From positions 62,001 to 126,000 of the forward strand of contig JAEUIT010000003.1 of NCBI GenBank assembly GCA_016795035.1: DNA of 64,000 nucleotides. The letters are read 5' to 3'. Both the position numbers and the translations under genes were made by a program. The notes beneath the pieces were generated by a model, which saw only the letters and a list, made by a program, of their open reading frames with translations, was not told the DNA's origin and did not search any database. The number at the start of each line of letters is the position of its first letter. The stretch's first letter is position 1. The DNA comes from Phycisphaerae bacterium (GTDB lineage: Bacteria; Planctomycetota; Phycisphaerae; Phycisphaerales; SM1A02). Shown piece by piece: positions 1 to 8,249 of the stretch.

Positions 1-2
1 CG

Positions 3-2234
3 GCACGGGCGCTCGGCGTTGCAGGCGCCGCGCTCTATGCCCGGCTCCTCGGAACGCTCGACGACGTCGGCCCCGCATGGGCCGCGATCAGCGAGGCCCG
101 GCGCTCGAAGCCCGAAGATCGCGCGATCCTCCGCGCCGCGCTCGTGACCGCGGCGCGGCTCGGCGAGGCGTCGTTGGTCGCGCCGCTTGCGGCCGATGTC
201 GCCGACGACGACGCGCTCACCCTCATCGATCTCGCCGCCGCCTATCGCTCGGTCGGCCTGATCGACAAGGGGATCTCGACCGCCGAGGCCGCAACGAAGG
301 TGAGTACGGTGGCCTCGGGCGCCTCGCCCGTCGTCGCCGCCGCGGCGCATGTCGCGCTTGCCCAGGCGCGAGCCGATTCGGCCGCGCGGACGGCGAGCGT
401 CGCCCTGGCGCAGTCCGCCGTCGAGGCCGCGACCACGGCCGTCGGACTCGATCCGTCGAACGAGGACGCGTGGACCGTCCTCGTCCTCCTTTGGCAAGCG
501 CTCAGCGGCGGCGACCGCAACGACAACACGGCGCTCCGTGCCGAAGCCGAGCGCACGCTGGAACGGCTCCAGGCCGCGATGCCGCGCGGGCCCGTCGCGC
601 GCGGCGCCGCGATCGAGCGCTGGATCGCCGGTGGCGCCGCGATCGAGGCGGCGCAGGCCGCCGCCGCGTGTTCTGCCGCCGACCTCAGCGAGTCGCGGCT
701 CCTCAAGCTTCTCGTCGGCGAACTCGTGCGCCAGCGCGCGTTCGAGACGGCGCTCGCCTATCTCGACGCCCGCCTCGCCGCGACGCCCGGCGACGCCGCC
801 GCGTGGCAACTCTGGACCGAAGCGTCGATCGCCGCCGGCCGCGCCGACCAGGCGCTTGAGCGGCTGCGCGAGCGCATGGACGGCGATCGTCGCGACCCGA
901 TCGCGGTGCGCCTCACGGAACTCGCGCTCCGGTCGCTCGACCGCGGCGAGGAAGCCGACGCCATCGCGGCGACGCGCGCGGAGTCGCTTCCCGCGTCGCC
1001 TCGGCGTTCGCTCGAGCGCGCCGCGCAGGCGCTCGCGCGGGGCGACGAGGTCACCGCCATCAAGACCCTCAATGCGGCAACGTCGAGTGTCTCCGCGTTG
1101 CAGCCGATCGAGCTCCTCGCCGCCGCCGAGCTGTCCTCGCGGGTGCGCGATCGCGTGAGCCGCAGTCCGCTCGTCGACGCGTTCGCCGGCGCGCTTATCC
1201 AAGCTGCCGCGAAGGATCCCGCGGTCGAGACCGTCGCCGTCGCGCGGGCGGCGGCGCTCATCGCGCTCGACGGCGATCCGGGCGACGATCCCGAGGGCCA
1301 GTTGCGCCGCATGATCGAGACCGCCGTCGGCCGCACGAAAGAGGTCAATGCCGGCGAGGTTCCGGCGTGGCTTGCGATCGGCCAGTCGTTCGCCGACCGC
1401 TCGCGGCACGAGGACGGCGCCGCCTTCCTCGCGGCGCTCCTGCGAAGCGAGGCGCGCATCGACACGACGGCATCGGCGCGGCTCGCGCGGGCCTGCTTCG
1501 CGCTCGATGCCGCCGCCGGCGGCGGCGCCGAGCGTTCCATCGCGATCCTCGATCTCCTTCGTTCGCGCGGCGTGCGCCCGTTCGCCCGCAACGATCGCCC
1601 CGAGAACTCCGACGCCGACGCGTTGCAGGCGCTCGCGAACCTCTACTCGCTCGTGGGCGACGACCGCGGCATGCTCGAGATCCTGCGCGAGAGCCTGAAG
1701 CGCGACCCTGATCACGCGATGAGCCTCAACAACCTCGCGTGGGACGCGCTCGAGTCGGGCGTGGTGAATCCCGAGGTGATCGACTTCGCCGAACGGGCGC
1801 ACAAAGCGAACCCGAACGACGCGTCGATCCTCGACACGGTCGGATGGTTGCGCTACCTGCAAGGCCTCGACACCGACGACGCCGGGCGCGACGGATCGAT
1901 CACGCTCCTCCGCCGCGCGGTCGATCGAAGTAACGGCCAGCCGAGCGGCGAGGTGCTCGACCATTTGGGCGACGCGCTCTGGCGCACCGGCGATCACAAG
2001 GAAGCGGTCAAGGCGTGGCAGGCCGCGCAGCGCGAGATCGAGACGAACTCGCCCAAGGATCGCATCGTCGAACGCGTCGCGGGCTACGAGCGCGCGGAGC
2101 ATGGCGTCGTCGTCATCGACGCCGAAGCGCTCTGGCGGCGCCAATACGGAAACGCGCTCGAGCGCGTGAAGGCCAAGCTCGCCGCCGTCGCGCGCGGCGA
2201 CCCGCCGCCGATCGCGACGCGCAAGGACTCGTAG
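3..2234 (+). CDS. TPR-repeat protein, 5' end cut by the window edge
   Basis: The reading frame is open to the left edge, so the N-terminus is missing; about 743 codons are visible. The protein is Ala/Arg/Asp-rich and almost entirely helical-repeat in character. The clearest tetratricopeptide-like units lie in the last 200 residues, where ALANLYSLVGD, LNNLAWDALESG, LDTVGWLRYLQG and LDHLGDALWRTGDHKEAVKAW recur at roughly TPR spacing. Such proteins act as protein-interaction scaffolds; no enzymatic domain is visible. yebC follows 58 nt downstream on the same strand. The true start and any signal peptide lie outside the window. The TPR assignment is well supported; the biological role is not known. 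Confidence 0.8.
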   Translation, partial: ARALGVAGAALYARLLGTLDDVGPAWAAISEARRSKPEDRAILRAALVTAARLGEASLVAPLAADVADDDALTLIDLAAAYRSVGLIDKGISTAEAATKVSTVASGASPVVAAAAHVALAQARADSAARTASVALAQSAVEAATTAVGLDPSNEDAWTVLVLLWQALSGGDRNDNTALRAEAERTLERLQAAMPRGPVARGAAIERWIAGGAAIEAAQAAAACSAADLSESRLLKLLVGELVRQRAFETALAYLDARLAATPGDAAAWQLWTEASIAAGRADQALERLRERMDGDRRDPIAVRLTELALRSLDRGEEADAIAATRAESLPASPRRSLERAAQALARGDEVTAIKTLNAATSSVSALQPIELLAAAELSSRVRDRVSRSPLVDAFAGALIQAAAKDPAVETVAVARAAALIALDGDPGDDPEGQLRRMIETAVGRTKEVNAGEVPAWLAIGQSFADRSRHEDGAAFLAALLRSEARIDTTASARLARACFALDAAAGGGAERSIAILDLLRSRGVRPFARNDRPENSDADALQALANLYSLVGDDRGMLEILRESLKRDPDHAMSLNNLAWDALESGVVNPEVIDFAERAHKANPNDASILDTVGWLRYLQGLDTDDAGRDGSITLLRRAVDRSNGQPSGEVLDHLGDALWRTGDHKEAVKAWQAAQREIETNSPKDRIVERVAGYERAEHGVVVIDAEALWRRQYGNALERVKAKLAAVARGDPPPIATRKDS

Positions 2235-2292
2235 CGAAGCTCTTCTCTCTTTCCATTCTCCCTTTCCATTTTCCTCTTCTTCTCTCCCCCAC

Positions 2293-3027
2293 ATGGCCGG
2301 TCATAGCGCATGGAAGAACATCAAACGGCGGAAGGCCGCCGTTGACGCGAAGCGCGGCAAGATCTGGAGCAAGGTCAGCCGCGCGATCATCGTTGCAGCC
2401 CAGAGGGGCGGCGGCGACATCAAGTTCAACGCGTCGCTTCGTCTTGCGGTCGATGAGGCGAAGGCGGTGAACATGCCGCGCGACACGATCGAGAAGGCGA
2501 TCAAGAAGGGGACGGGCGAGGGAAGCACCGAGCGATTCGAGGCGACGCGCTACGAGGCGTTCGGTCCGGGCGGCACCGCGATCCTCATCGATCTCCTCAT
2601 CGCGAACGCGAATCGCACCGCGGCCGAGATCCGCACGATCCTCGACAAGAATGGCGGCAAGATGGGCGTGCCCGGCTCGGTCGCGTTCGGCTTCACGCAG
2701 CAAGGCGTGATCCTGATCCCGACCTCGAGCGGAAGTGAAGACGCCGTGATGGAAGTCGCGCTCCAGGCCGACGCCGACGACGTCTCGAGCGACGGCGAGT
2801 ACGTGCAGGTGACCTGCAAGCCCGCCGACTTCGAGAAGCTCCGCGCCGCGCTCGAAGGCGCGAAGTTCGCGCTCGAGTCCGCCGAGATCACCTACTCGCC
2901 GCAGTCGACGGTCGCGCTCGATGTCGATGCGAGCAAGGAACTCCTCGAGCTCATCGACGCGATCGAAGACCACGACGACGTGCAGAAGGTCTTCCACAAC
3001 GCAGAGATCGCCGACGACGTCGAGTGA
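2293..3027 (+). CDS. yebC: YebC/PmpR/TACO1-family protein
   Basis: A 244-residue protein beginning MAGHSAWKNIKRRKAA, the hallmark N-terminus of the YebC/TACO1 family, at the usual full length (about 240-250 residues). The conserved blocks AGHS-W-NIK-RK, the NMPRDTIEKAIKKGTGEG segment and the YEAFGPGG segment are all present. Members were described as transcriptional regulators, and TACO1/YebC proteins are now also linked to ribosome-associated translation of difficult motifs. It is cytoplasmic. No strong Shine-Dalgarno precedes the ATG; the leader is a CT-rich tract after the TPR gene. Often found near ruvC/ruvA elsewhere, but not here. The family call is secure; the exact molecular role is taken from the family. 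Confidence 0.95.
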   Translation: MAGHSAWKNIKRRKAAVDAKRGKIWSKVSRAIIVAAQRGGGDIKFNASLRLAVDEAKAVNMPRDTIEKAIKKGTGEGSTERFEATRYEAFGPGGTAILIDLLIANANRTAAEIRTILDKNGGKMGVPGSVAFGFTQQGVILIPTSSGSEDAVMEVALQADADDVSSDGEYVQVTCKPADFEKLRAALEGAKFALESAEITYSPQSTVALDVDASKELLELIDAIEDHDDVQKVFHNAEIADDVE

Positions 3028-3079
3028 CGCGCGGGGCGCTGCCAACGCCGACGCGGACTCCGCCCAACGTTCCGCGTGC

Positions 3080-3230
3080 GCCTCGTTGCGCAGCGGGCGC
3101 TCCCTGACTCCTCCCCCACGCTTGCGTGGGGGAGGTGCCGGCGCAGCCGGCGGTGGGGGTGCTTCACCTGCAACGACGAGTCGAGAATCACGAGAGCGGT
3201 GACGGACACGGAGACAGACGACGGCTGCCC
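3080..3230. repeat. Solo copy of the CCCCCACG...CGTGGGGG hairpin element
   Basis: This intergenic element has a perfect hairpin (CCCCCACG, loop CTTG, CGTGGGGG) followed by a GCCGGC-GCA-GCCGGC palindrome, a GGTGGGGGTGCTTC block and one perfect copy of CTGCAACGNNGAG (3168-3180). Downstream similarity to the 10.0 kb array continues (ACGGAGACAGACGA near 3208), so the element is about 150 bp. It lies between yebC and acyP and contains no credible gene. Confidence 0.75.
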
Positions 3231-3270
3231 CAACCGGCGTCGCGATCGTGACGAGACCCTGCGCCCACCG

Positions 3271-3276
3271 TACGCT
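3271..3276 (+). promoter_or_regulatory. Putative -10 hexamer TACGCT before acyP
   Basis: TACGCT ends 9 nt before the acyP ATG, which has no Shine-Dalgarno. The spacing would give a leaderless or nearly leaderless transcript. It is one of several similar cases in the window; no convincing -35 is seen. Confidence 0.4.
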
Positions 3277-3285
3277 TCGCGACGC

Positions 3286-3564
3286 ATGCCCAAGCTTCGA
3301 GCATCCACCACCTACCGCGGCCGCGTGCAGGGCGTGGGGTTCCGCGCGACGACCCGGCAGATCGCGGCGCGCTTCCGCGTGACCGGCTTCGTGCGCAACG
3401 AGCCGGACGGCTCAGTCCTCTGCGTCGCCGAAGGCGAACCAAGCGAGCTCGACGCCTTCCTCGAAGCCGTGCATGACGCGATGCGTTGCAACATCGCCGA
3501 TGTCGAGACTGTTCCGGGAGTCGCCACCGATGAGTTCGCAACCTTCTCCATCCGCCGCGGGTGA
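3286..3564 (+). CDS. acyP: Acylphosphatase
   Basis: A 92-residue protein, the normal acylphosphatase size. It carries the phosphate-binding loop GRVQGVGFR, with the catalytic arginine at residue 20, and the second signature GFVRNEPDGSV, with the catalytic asparagine at residue 38. The enzyme hydrolyses carboxyl-phosphate bonds such as acetyl phosphate or 1,3-bisphosphoglycerate in the cytoplasm. The ATG at 3286 was chosen because the fold starts at once after it; an upstream in-frame extension would be translated repeat DNA. Its 3' end overlaps the next gene by 35 nt, suggesting co-transcription with the GNAT gene. There is no Shine-Dalgarno, but a -10-like TACGCT lies 9 nt upstream. Confidence 0.93.
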   Translation: MPKLRASTTYRGRVQGVGFRATTRQIAARFRVTGFVRNEPDGSVLCVAEGEPSELDAFLEAVHDAMRCNIADVETVPGVATDEFATFSIRRG

Positions 3565-4096
3565 GGTCGTGGTTCGACCCGTGCCCGTCGCCGACGCCTC
3601 CGCGTTGCAGGCGCTCCGCCTCTCGTCGTTGCAGGCCGAGCCCGACGCCTTCTGCGCGTCGCCCGACGACGACAAGTTCCGCGACCTCGCGTTCGTGCGC
3701 GAGAGCCTCGCCGACACCGGTCCGCGCGTGACCTTCGGCGCCTATCGCGACACCGGCGACGGGGAGCGTCTCGTCGGCATGCTCGGGCTCATCCGAAACG
3801 GCGGCAAGCGCGCGCACGTCGCGTTCGTCTGGGGCATGTACGTCGACCCGTCGGCGCGGGGCGGCGGCGCCGGCCGCGCGCTCGTGCGCGCCGCGATCGC
3901 ACGTGCTCGCACGTGGGAGGGCGTCCGCTTCATCGAACTCTCGGTCAATAGCGCGATGATCCCGGCGCGCACGCTCTACGAGTCGGCGGGCTTCGTCGCC
4001 TGGGGTCGCGACGCCGACTCCATGCGCGTCGACGGTCGATCGATCGAGATGACGCATATGAAGCTCGATCTTGAGCGTCGTGATGTGACGGTGTGA
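3530..4096 (+). CDS. GNAT-family N-acetyltransferase
   Basis: A 188-residue protein with the GNAT layout: N-terminal VVVRPVPVADASALQALRL, a central strand region LVGMLGLIRNGGKRAHVAFVWGMYVDPSARGGGAGRALVRAAIARA containing the acetyl-CoA pyrophosphate-binding R/GxxGxG/A-like segment (ARGGGAGRAL), and the C-terminal IELSVNSAMIPARTLYESAGF block. It transfers an acetyl group from acetyl-CoA to an unknown amine substrate. The ATG at 3530 is preferred over an upstream one because the conserved fold starts just after it. It overlaps acyP by 35 nt in another frame, so the two are probably one transcription unit. Two perfect CTGCAACGNNGAG copies (reverse orientation) lie within the first 35 codons. Confidence 0.85.
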   Translation: MSSQPSPSAAGEVVVRPVPVADASALQALRLSSLQAEPDAFCASPDDDKFRDLAFVRESLADTGPRVTFGAYRDTGDGERLVGMLGLIRNGGKRAHVAFVWGMYVDPSARGGGAGRALVRAAIARARTWEGVRFIELSVNSAMIPARTLYESAGFVAWGRDADSMRVDGRSIEMTHMKLDLERRDVTV

Positions 4097-4105
4097 GGGA
4101 CGGGG

Positions 4106-4215
4106 TGAGGGTTGAGGGTCCGGGGTTCAGGGTAAAGGGACCGAGCGTTCGCACGCCCACGGCTCGCCTCATCGGCATCGTCTGCCTTTACCCCGAACCC
4201 CGACCCCTGAACCCT
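4106..4215. repeat. 30-bp inverted repeat between convergent genes
   Basis: Two arms, 4106-4135 and 4186-4215, match as reverse complements at about 26 of 30 positions and enclose about 50 nt. The arms are GGGTT(G/C)AGGG-type repeats related to the CCCTGAACCC repeats at 55.17 kb. It sits exactly between the 3' ends of the GNAT gene (+) and the redoxin-fusion gene (-), so it may form a bidirectional terminator structure, although no U-run follows. Confidence 0.6.
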
Positions 4216-4301
4216 TTTCTCCCGGCACTAATCCCCACGCGCCCGAGAGCACCGCGCGGTCGGCGCCGCCCACCGTGCCGTTGAGCGCGGCGTCGACGCG
4301 A

Positions 4302-6191
4302 TCATGGCGCAGCTCCCTTCTCGTCGTTGCCGCCCGGCACCGACGAATCCACGTAGTACTCGACGTAGCCCACGTTCATCTCCTCGTGCGTCTGCGGGCC
4401 CCAGGGCACCGCCACGGTCGGATCGGGATTCGCGGGATTCGCCACGCTGTTGTCGAACCACCCCGTGACGTGCAGACGGCTGCCGGCCGGCAGCGCGACG
4501 TGCTCGCGCAGGAGATAACGGTGCTGCCAACGGAAGTCGTAGCGCGGCACGTCGAGCAACCGCTCGACGCGGCCGTCGGGATACTCGGCCTCGTAGCGGA
4601 AGCGCGTGCCGCGGAGATGCATGTGGGGGAGGAACGCGACGAGCCGCACCGGCACGTCGAAGCGCTCGGTCGAGCGCATGGAGAACTCGCGCGCGTGCGG
4701 CGGAATGAGGAGCGAGCGGTCGGAGATGCCGGCCGACTCGATGAGGCGCGAGGGCTTGTCCTTCGCGAAGACGATGCCGATGCGCGTCTGGTCGGTCGTC
4801 TCCTCGCCGTAGGGGACGTAGTGCAACGCGAAGGTGAAGGAACCGCCGGCGCTCAGGCGCCGCGCCGTCCCCTTCGGATAGCGCACTGCCGCGTTGCCCG
4901 GCACGTACGCCGCGAAGTAGCCGCGCGAGCCGTCGATGCCGAGCTCCGGTCCCGAGGCCGCGGCGGCCTCGGCACGCTCGCGCGGCGCCGACTCCACGTT
5001 GCCGCCGCGGGCGGCCTCTCGCCGTCGCTCGAGATTCCGTCGGCGAATCTCCTTCGTCTCCTCCGGTCCCGGCAACGCGAAGACGAGGACGTGGTGCACG
5101 CCGAGCGTGCTCGTCGGCTGCACTTCGATCGCTTCGACGTAACGATCCTCGGTGAGGCCGGTCGGAATGTTCACCATGCGGTAGGGGAGCACCCCTTCGG
5201 CGGGGATCGTCTGCGGCGCCGGAATCTGGAGGACGAGATCGGGCTCGCCGATCTGCCAGCCCTCGACGGCGGCTGGGCGCGTGAATGGCTTGGCGCTCGC
5301 GGGATCGCCGCGGGCTGCGCCTTCATCGACCCAGCGCACGATCGCGGCGCGTTCATCGGGCGGCACGATGCGGGCATTGGCGAAGCGCGACGCGTGGCCG
5401 TCCGCAAGCGGCGCCTCGGACCAGGGCGGCATCAGGCCTTCGGCGACGACCTGCCGGATCATCGCCGCCTTGCCCGCGACCTCGTCGTAGCGTTCAAGCG
5501 CGAACGGCGCCGGTCCGCCGGTGCGGTGGCATTCGAGGCAATGGCGGGCGACGAGCGGCGCGACGTCCTTCTCGTAGGTCGTCGTTGCAGCCGAGCCGTC
5601 GGGGAGGATCGCCAGCGCGCAGCCGGGCGCGATCGTCGAGGAGAGGAGCGGGCGATCGCCGCGCAGCGTCGCCTCGAGGACCGCGCGGAGGTAGTGGCTG
5701 CGGGCGTAGGGCCGCGCATACGACACGCCGTATTGGTCGTTGATCGCGCCGCGATAGATGAGCTCGCGATCGGCGTTGAAGACAAAGACCTCCGTGGTGC
5801 TCGACGGCCGGAGCGCCCGGGCCAACTCGTCGTTGCCGTCGACGAGACAACGCGCGCCCTCGAGCGTCGCTCGGAGCGCTTCGAGATCCTCGCCGCGCGC
5901 GGCGACGCGCACGACGTGCACGCCGCGCGGCTCAAATTCGGCGGCGATGCGCTCGAGCTCCGGGGCGAGCTTGCGCGACAAGGGGCACGTCCCGCTCGTA
6001 TAGGCGATGACGGTCGCCGACCTTCCGGCCAGTGAATCGAGCGTGTGCGGCGCGCCGTCCAGATCCGGAATGGTCGCGGCGAACGCGGGGTGCGGCGGCA
6101 CCGATGCGTCCACGGCCGCGTGCGCCGACGAGGGCGGCCAAGTCGATGCCACGAGGGCGGCGACCAGAATGGCGAGCGAGGGGAGACGCAT
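4302..6191 (-). CDS. Secreted redoxin - cytochrome c - Cu-monooxygenase-like fusion
   Basis: A 629-residue exported protein with three modules. A signal peptide (MRLPSLAILVAALVA..., cleavage near AHA, residue 25) is followed by a thioredoxin/redoxin-like domain (residues 35-175) with a single-cysteine site TSGTCPLS (Cys69). Next is a cytochrome c-like haem site HCLECH (Cys218, Cys221, His222) with a likely axial Met254 in GLMPPW. The C-terminal half resembles the type II copper, ascorbate-dependent monooxygenase fold, with the HMHLRG block. The ATG at 6191 was chosen because it starts the signal peptide. Similar fusions are known from planctomycetes and related bacteria as redoxin-domain proteins of unknown substrate. 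It presumably carries out periplasmic redox chemistry. The domain calls are fairly sure; the reaction is not known. Confidence 0.8.
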   Translation of the reverse strand: MRLPSLAILVAALVASTWPPSSAHAAVDASVPPHPAFAATIPDLDGAPHTLDSLAGRSATVIAYTSGTCPLSRKLAPELERIAAEFEPRGVHVVRVAARGEDLEALRATLEGARCLVDGNDELARALRPSSTTEVFVFNADRELIYRGAINDQYGVSYARPYARSHYLRAVLEATLRGDRPLLSSTIAPGCALAILPDGSAATTTYEKDVAPLVARHCLECHRTGGPAPFALERYDEVAGKAAMIRQVVAEGLMPPWSEAPLADGHASRFANARIVPPDERAAIVRWVDEGAARGDPASAKPFTRPAAVEGWQIGEPDLVLQIPAPQTIPAEGVLPYRMVNIPTGLTEDRYVEAIEVQPTSTLGVHHVLVFALPGPEETKEIRRRNLERRREAARGGNVESAPRERAEAAAASGPELGIDGSRGYFAAYVPGNAAVRYPKGTARRLSAGGSFTFALHYVPYGEETTDQTRIGIVFAKDKPSRLIESAGISDRSLLIPPHAREFSMRSTERFDVPVRLVAFLPHMHLRGTRFRYEAEYPDGRVERLLDVPRYDFRWQHRYLLREHVALPAGSRLHVTGWFDNSVANPANPDPTVAVPWGPQTHEEMNVGYVEYYVDSSVPGGNDEKGAAP

Positions 6192-6312
6192 GCGATGCGC
6201 TCGAACGGGAAGGGCGGACGACGCTGCCGACGACCGACCCAACGTACCGGCAGCATCCCGCCGGCCTGCATGGTCTTTCCTGGGCAAGTGTCGAAATTCC
6301 CGCCCGGGAGCC

Positions 6313-6318
6313 GATACT
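6313..6318 (+). promoter_or_regulatory. Putative -10 hexamer GATACT, leaderless start
   Basis: GATACT ends exactly 6 nt before the ATG at 6325, the distance expected between a -10 box and a transcription start at the A of the start codon. No Shine-Dalgarno is present. Confidence 0.4.
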
Positions 6319-6324
6319 GCCCGC

Positions 6325-6900
6325 ATGTCGTTCGCCCTTCCGTGCCGCCTGGCCCTGGTCACCGTCCTACTCTCGAGCGTCGGGTGCACCTCGCACACCG
6401 AGACGTTCGAGGGGAAGTCGCGCGAGCAAGTCTGGACCGCGATGGTCCGCGCCGCCGAGAACCCGGTCTACAGCGACTGGCACGTGATCGAGAATGACGC
6501 GTGGGCGTACGACGCCGACAGCCGCATCGAGGTGTGGCGGCTCCTGCGGCGCTACAACGACAAGCAGAACCAATGGGCGCGGCTCGAAGACAGCGAGTGG
6601 CTCTTCACGATCGTCCTCCTCGACACCGATCCGCCCTCGGCCACGTTCGACGTGCGGTCGATGTGCGTCCCGAGCCACGGCTGGGAGCAACGCGAGAACT
6701 ACTTCAAGCAGGTCTGGGATCTCCTCGGCGGACCGAATGCGATGACGCCGCCGCCGGCGCCGTCCGCGCCTGAGCCCGCCGCTCCCACCGCCGCCTCCAA
6801 TGTGGCGCCGACACCCGCGCCTGCAACGCCGAGCGGCGCAGAACCTGCGCCTGCAACGCCGAGCTCACCGGAAAAGCCGCCGGTCGACCTTCCCGAGTGA
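6325..6900 (+). CDS. Putative lipoprotein, Pro/Ala-rich tail
   Basis: A 191-residue protein starting MSFALPCRLALVTVLLSSVGCTS, a short signal peptide ending in a weak lipobox (SVGC), so it is probably lipid-anchored. The middle (residues 25-135) is a compact domain with no recognised family (HTETFEGKSREQVWTAMVRAAENP...). The last 55 residues are a low-complexity Pro/Ala/Thr linker holding two copies of the CTGCAACGCCGAG motif. The ATG at 6325 is chosen because it begins the signal peptide and has a -10-like GATACT six bases upstream. Another lipoprotein gene follows 39 nt downstream, so they may be co-expressed. Function unknown. Confidence 0.75.
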   Translation: MSFALPCRLALVTVLLSSVGCTSHTETFEGKSREQVWTAMVRAAENPVYSDWHVIENDAWAYDADSRIEVWRLLRRYNDKQNQWARLEDSEWLFTIVLLDTDPPSATFDVRSMCVPSHGWEQRENYFKQVWDLLGGPNAMTPPPAPSAPEPAAPTAASNVAPTPAPATPSGAEPAPATPSSPEKPPVDLPE

Positions 6901-6939
6901 GTGGAATCGGGACGTAGCATGCGACCCTCGGAGGTCGTC

Positions 6940-8100
6940 ATGCGCTCGACTCGTGAGGGGAATCTCGTCGTTGCCGCGCTCGCCGCGGCAGTCTTCGTCG
7001 GCGGCTGCACGCAGCCGCACATGATCGGCGGAGAGATCGATCCGTCCGACGTCACGACGCCGGGCGTGCGCTATCACCTCGGGCGCGACGTCGTCGTCGT
7101 GGATGTCACGGTGACGCGCGTCTTGGTGGAGAAGCCGAGCGATAGGAAGGCCGCGCCGGACGGGAAGGCTCCGCCGGCGACGTTCGACGAACTGGGTCGC
7201 TCGGCCGTGGGGGTCGTCTCCGTCGAGACGATTCCCGATCTCTCGACAACGTATTTCGTCAACGTCGAGCCCGGCGGCACGATGGACCACACGCTCGACG
7301 TGAAGGTCGTGCCGTCGGGAACGCCGTCATCGATCGGCACGACGAGCGCCGACCGTTCGGCGGAGATCCTCGGAAACGTGCTTGAGTTCGCGGCCCGCGT
7401 CGCTGGCGCCGCGATCGGCGTGCGAGGGCTTGAAGGGACGGACGACGAGAAGGATCAGACGATTCACAGAGAGACGCGCACGTTGCGGTTCGTCTTTCCG
7501 ATCGAGGAGCTGCCGGCGTCGTCGGACCTGCCGCGCTGCAGCGCCTCGATGAAGGCGATGTTCGATGCGTGCGGGATCGCGGTGAGCGCGGATCCGATGG
7601 CGTGCGTGCCGCCGCCGCACTGCACGTGTGGGCTCACGCACGAGCCCTTCGAGGTCTTCTACCGGCCGACCCGCCCCTTCACGATCACAGTCTGGACGTA
7701 CGGCGCGCAGTGGATTCCGGAGAAGAAGGCCGAAGCGGCGGCGACACGGACACAGACCTCCGGGCCGGTGCCGTCACCCAACACCATTCAGTCGCAAGGG
7801 GTCTTCAACCTGCTCCACCCCGCCACGCCCGCGTATCGACTGACGAGCGAGGAGAAGGCGTTCTCCACGCAGAGCCTCGCCGTCGGGTTCGACGCCGCAG
7901 GCCGGTTCATCTCGTTCACGCGATCCGGCACGTCGCCGGTCGCAGGCTTCGCGGCAGGCCTGAACGCCTCATCGAAGTCGGCGGCGACGGGCCTCGACGC
8001 GGGGTTCCGCATGCAGAAGTCCGCGCTCGAACAGGAGAAGGAGATCCTCACGCTGAAGAAGGAGATCGAAGACCTCAAGGCAGGCGTGCCTCCCAAGTGA
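6940..8100 (+). CDS. Putative lipoprotein of unknown function
   Basis: A 386-residue protein. The ATG at 6940 is preferred because GGAGG lies 5 nt upstream and a signal peptide follows ([25 protein letters not shown]), with VGGC as lipobox. The body has no recognised domain. A central cysteine cluster, ...[35 protein letters not shown]..., may form disulfides or a metal site, and the last 60 residues ([21 protein letters not shown]) look like a short coiled coil. It follows the smaller lipoprotein gene closely and may work with it at the cell surface. No function is proposed. Confidence 0.75.
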   Translation: MRSTREGNLVVAALAAAVFVGGCTQPHMIGGEIDPSDVTTPGVRYHLGRDVVVVDVTVTRVLVEKPSDRKAAPDGKAPPATFDELGRSAVGVVSVETIPDLSTTYFVNVEPGGTMDHTLDVKVVPSGTPSSIGTTSADRSAEILGNVLEFAARVAGAAIGVRGLEGTDDEKDQTIHRETRTLRFVFPIEELPASSDLPRCSASMKAMFDACGIAVSADPMACVPPPHCTCGLTHEPFEVFYRPTRPFTITVWTYGAQWIPEKKAEAAATRTQTSGPVPSPNTIQSQGVFNLLHPATPAYRLTSEEKAFSTQSLAVGFDAAGRFISFTRSGTSPVAGFAAGLNASSKSAATGLDAGFRMQKSALEQEKEILTLKKEIEDLKAGVPPK

Positions 8101-8148
8101 CCGGTTTCGGGCCGCGATCCCGCCGCCAAAGCGAAGGCCTCAACCCCG

Positions 8149-8154
8149 TATACT
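8149..8154 (+). promoter_or_regulatory. Putative -10 box TATACT upstream of icd
   Basis: TATACT in the context CCCGTATACTCG, about 95 nt before the icd start. The same CCCGTATACTCG string occurs upstream of the gene at 13428, which supports a shared promoter motif. The long leader between it and icd has no recognised riboswitch. Confidence 0.4.
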
Positions 8155-8249
8155 CGCGACCTTTCGGCACCCCGGCAGGGGATGGTCGGAGGCGCAGAGC
8201 GTCCAGCGCCTCGCTCGTCCTTGGGGCCGGCGCGCGGAAGGACTTCTCC

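Noticed and set aside
3473-3529. Upstream ATG at 3473 for the GNAT gene
   Set aside because: It adds 19 residues that are only an out-of-frame reading of acyP. The ATG at 3530 leads directly into the conserved fold.
8100-8249. Riboswitch in the icd leader
   Set aside because: The leader forms GC hairpins, but no known aptamer signature was recognised.
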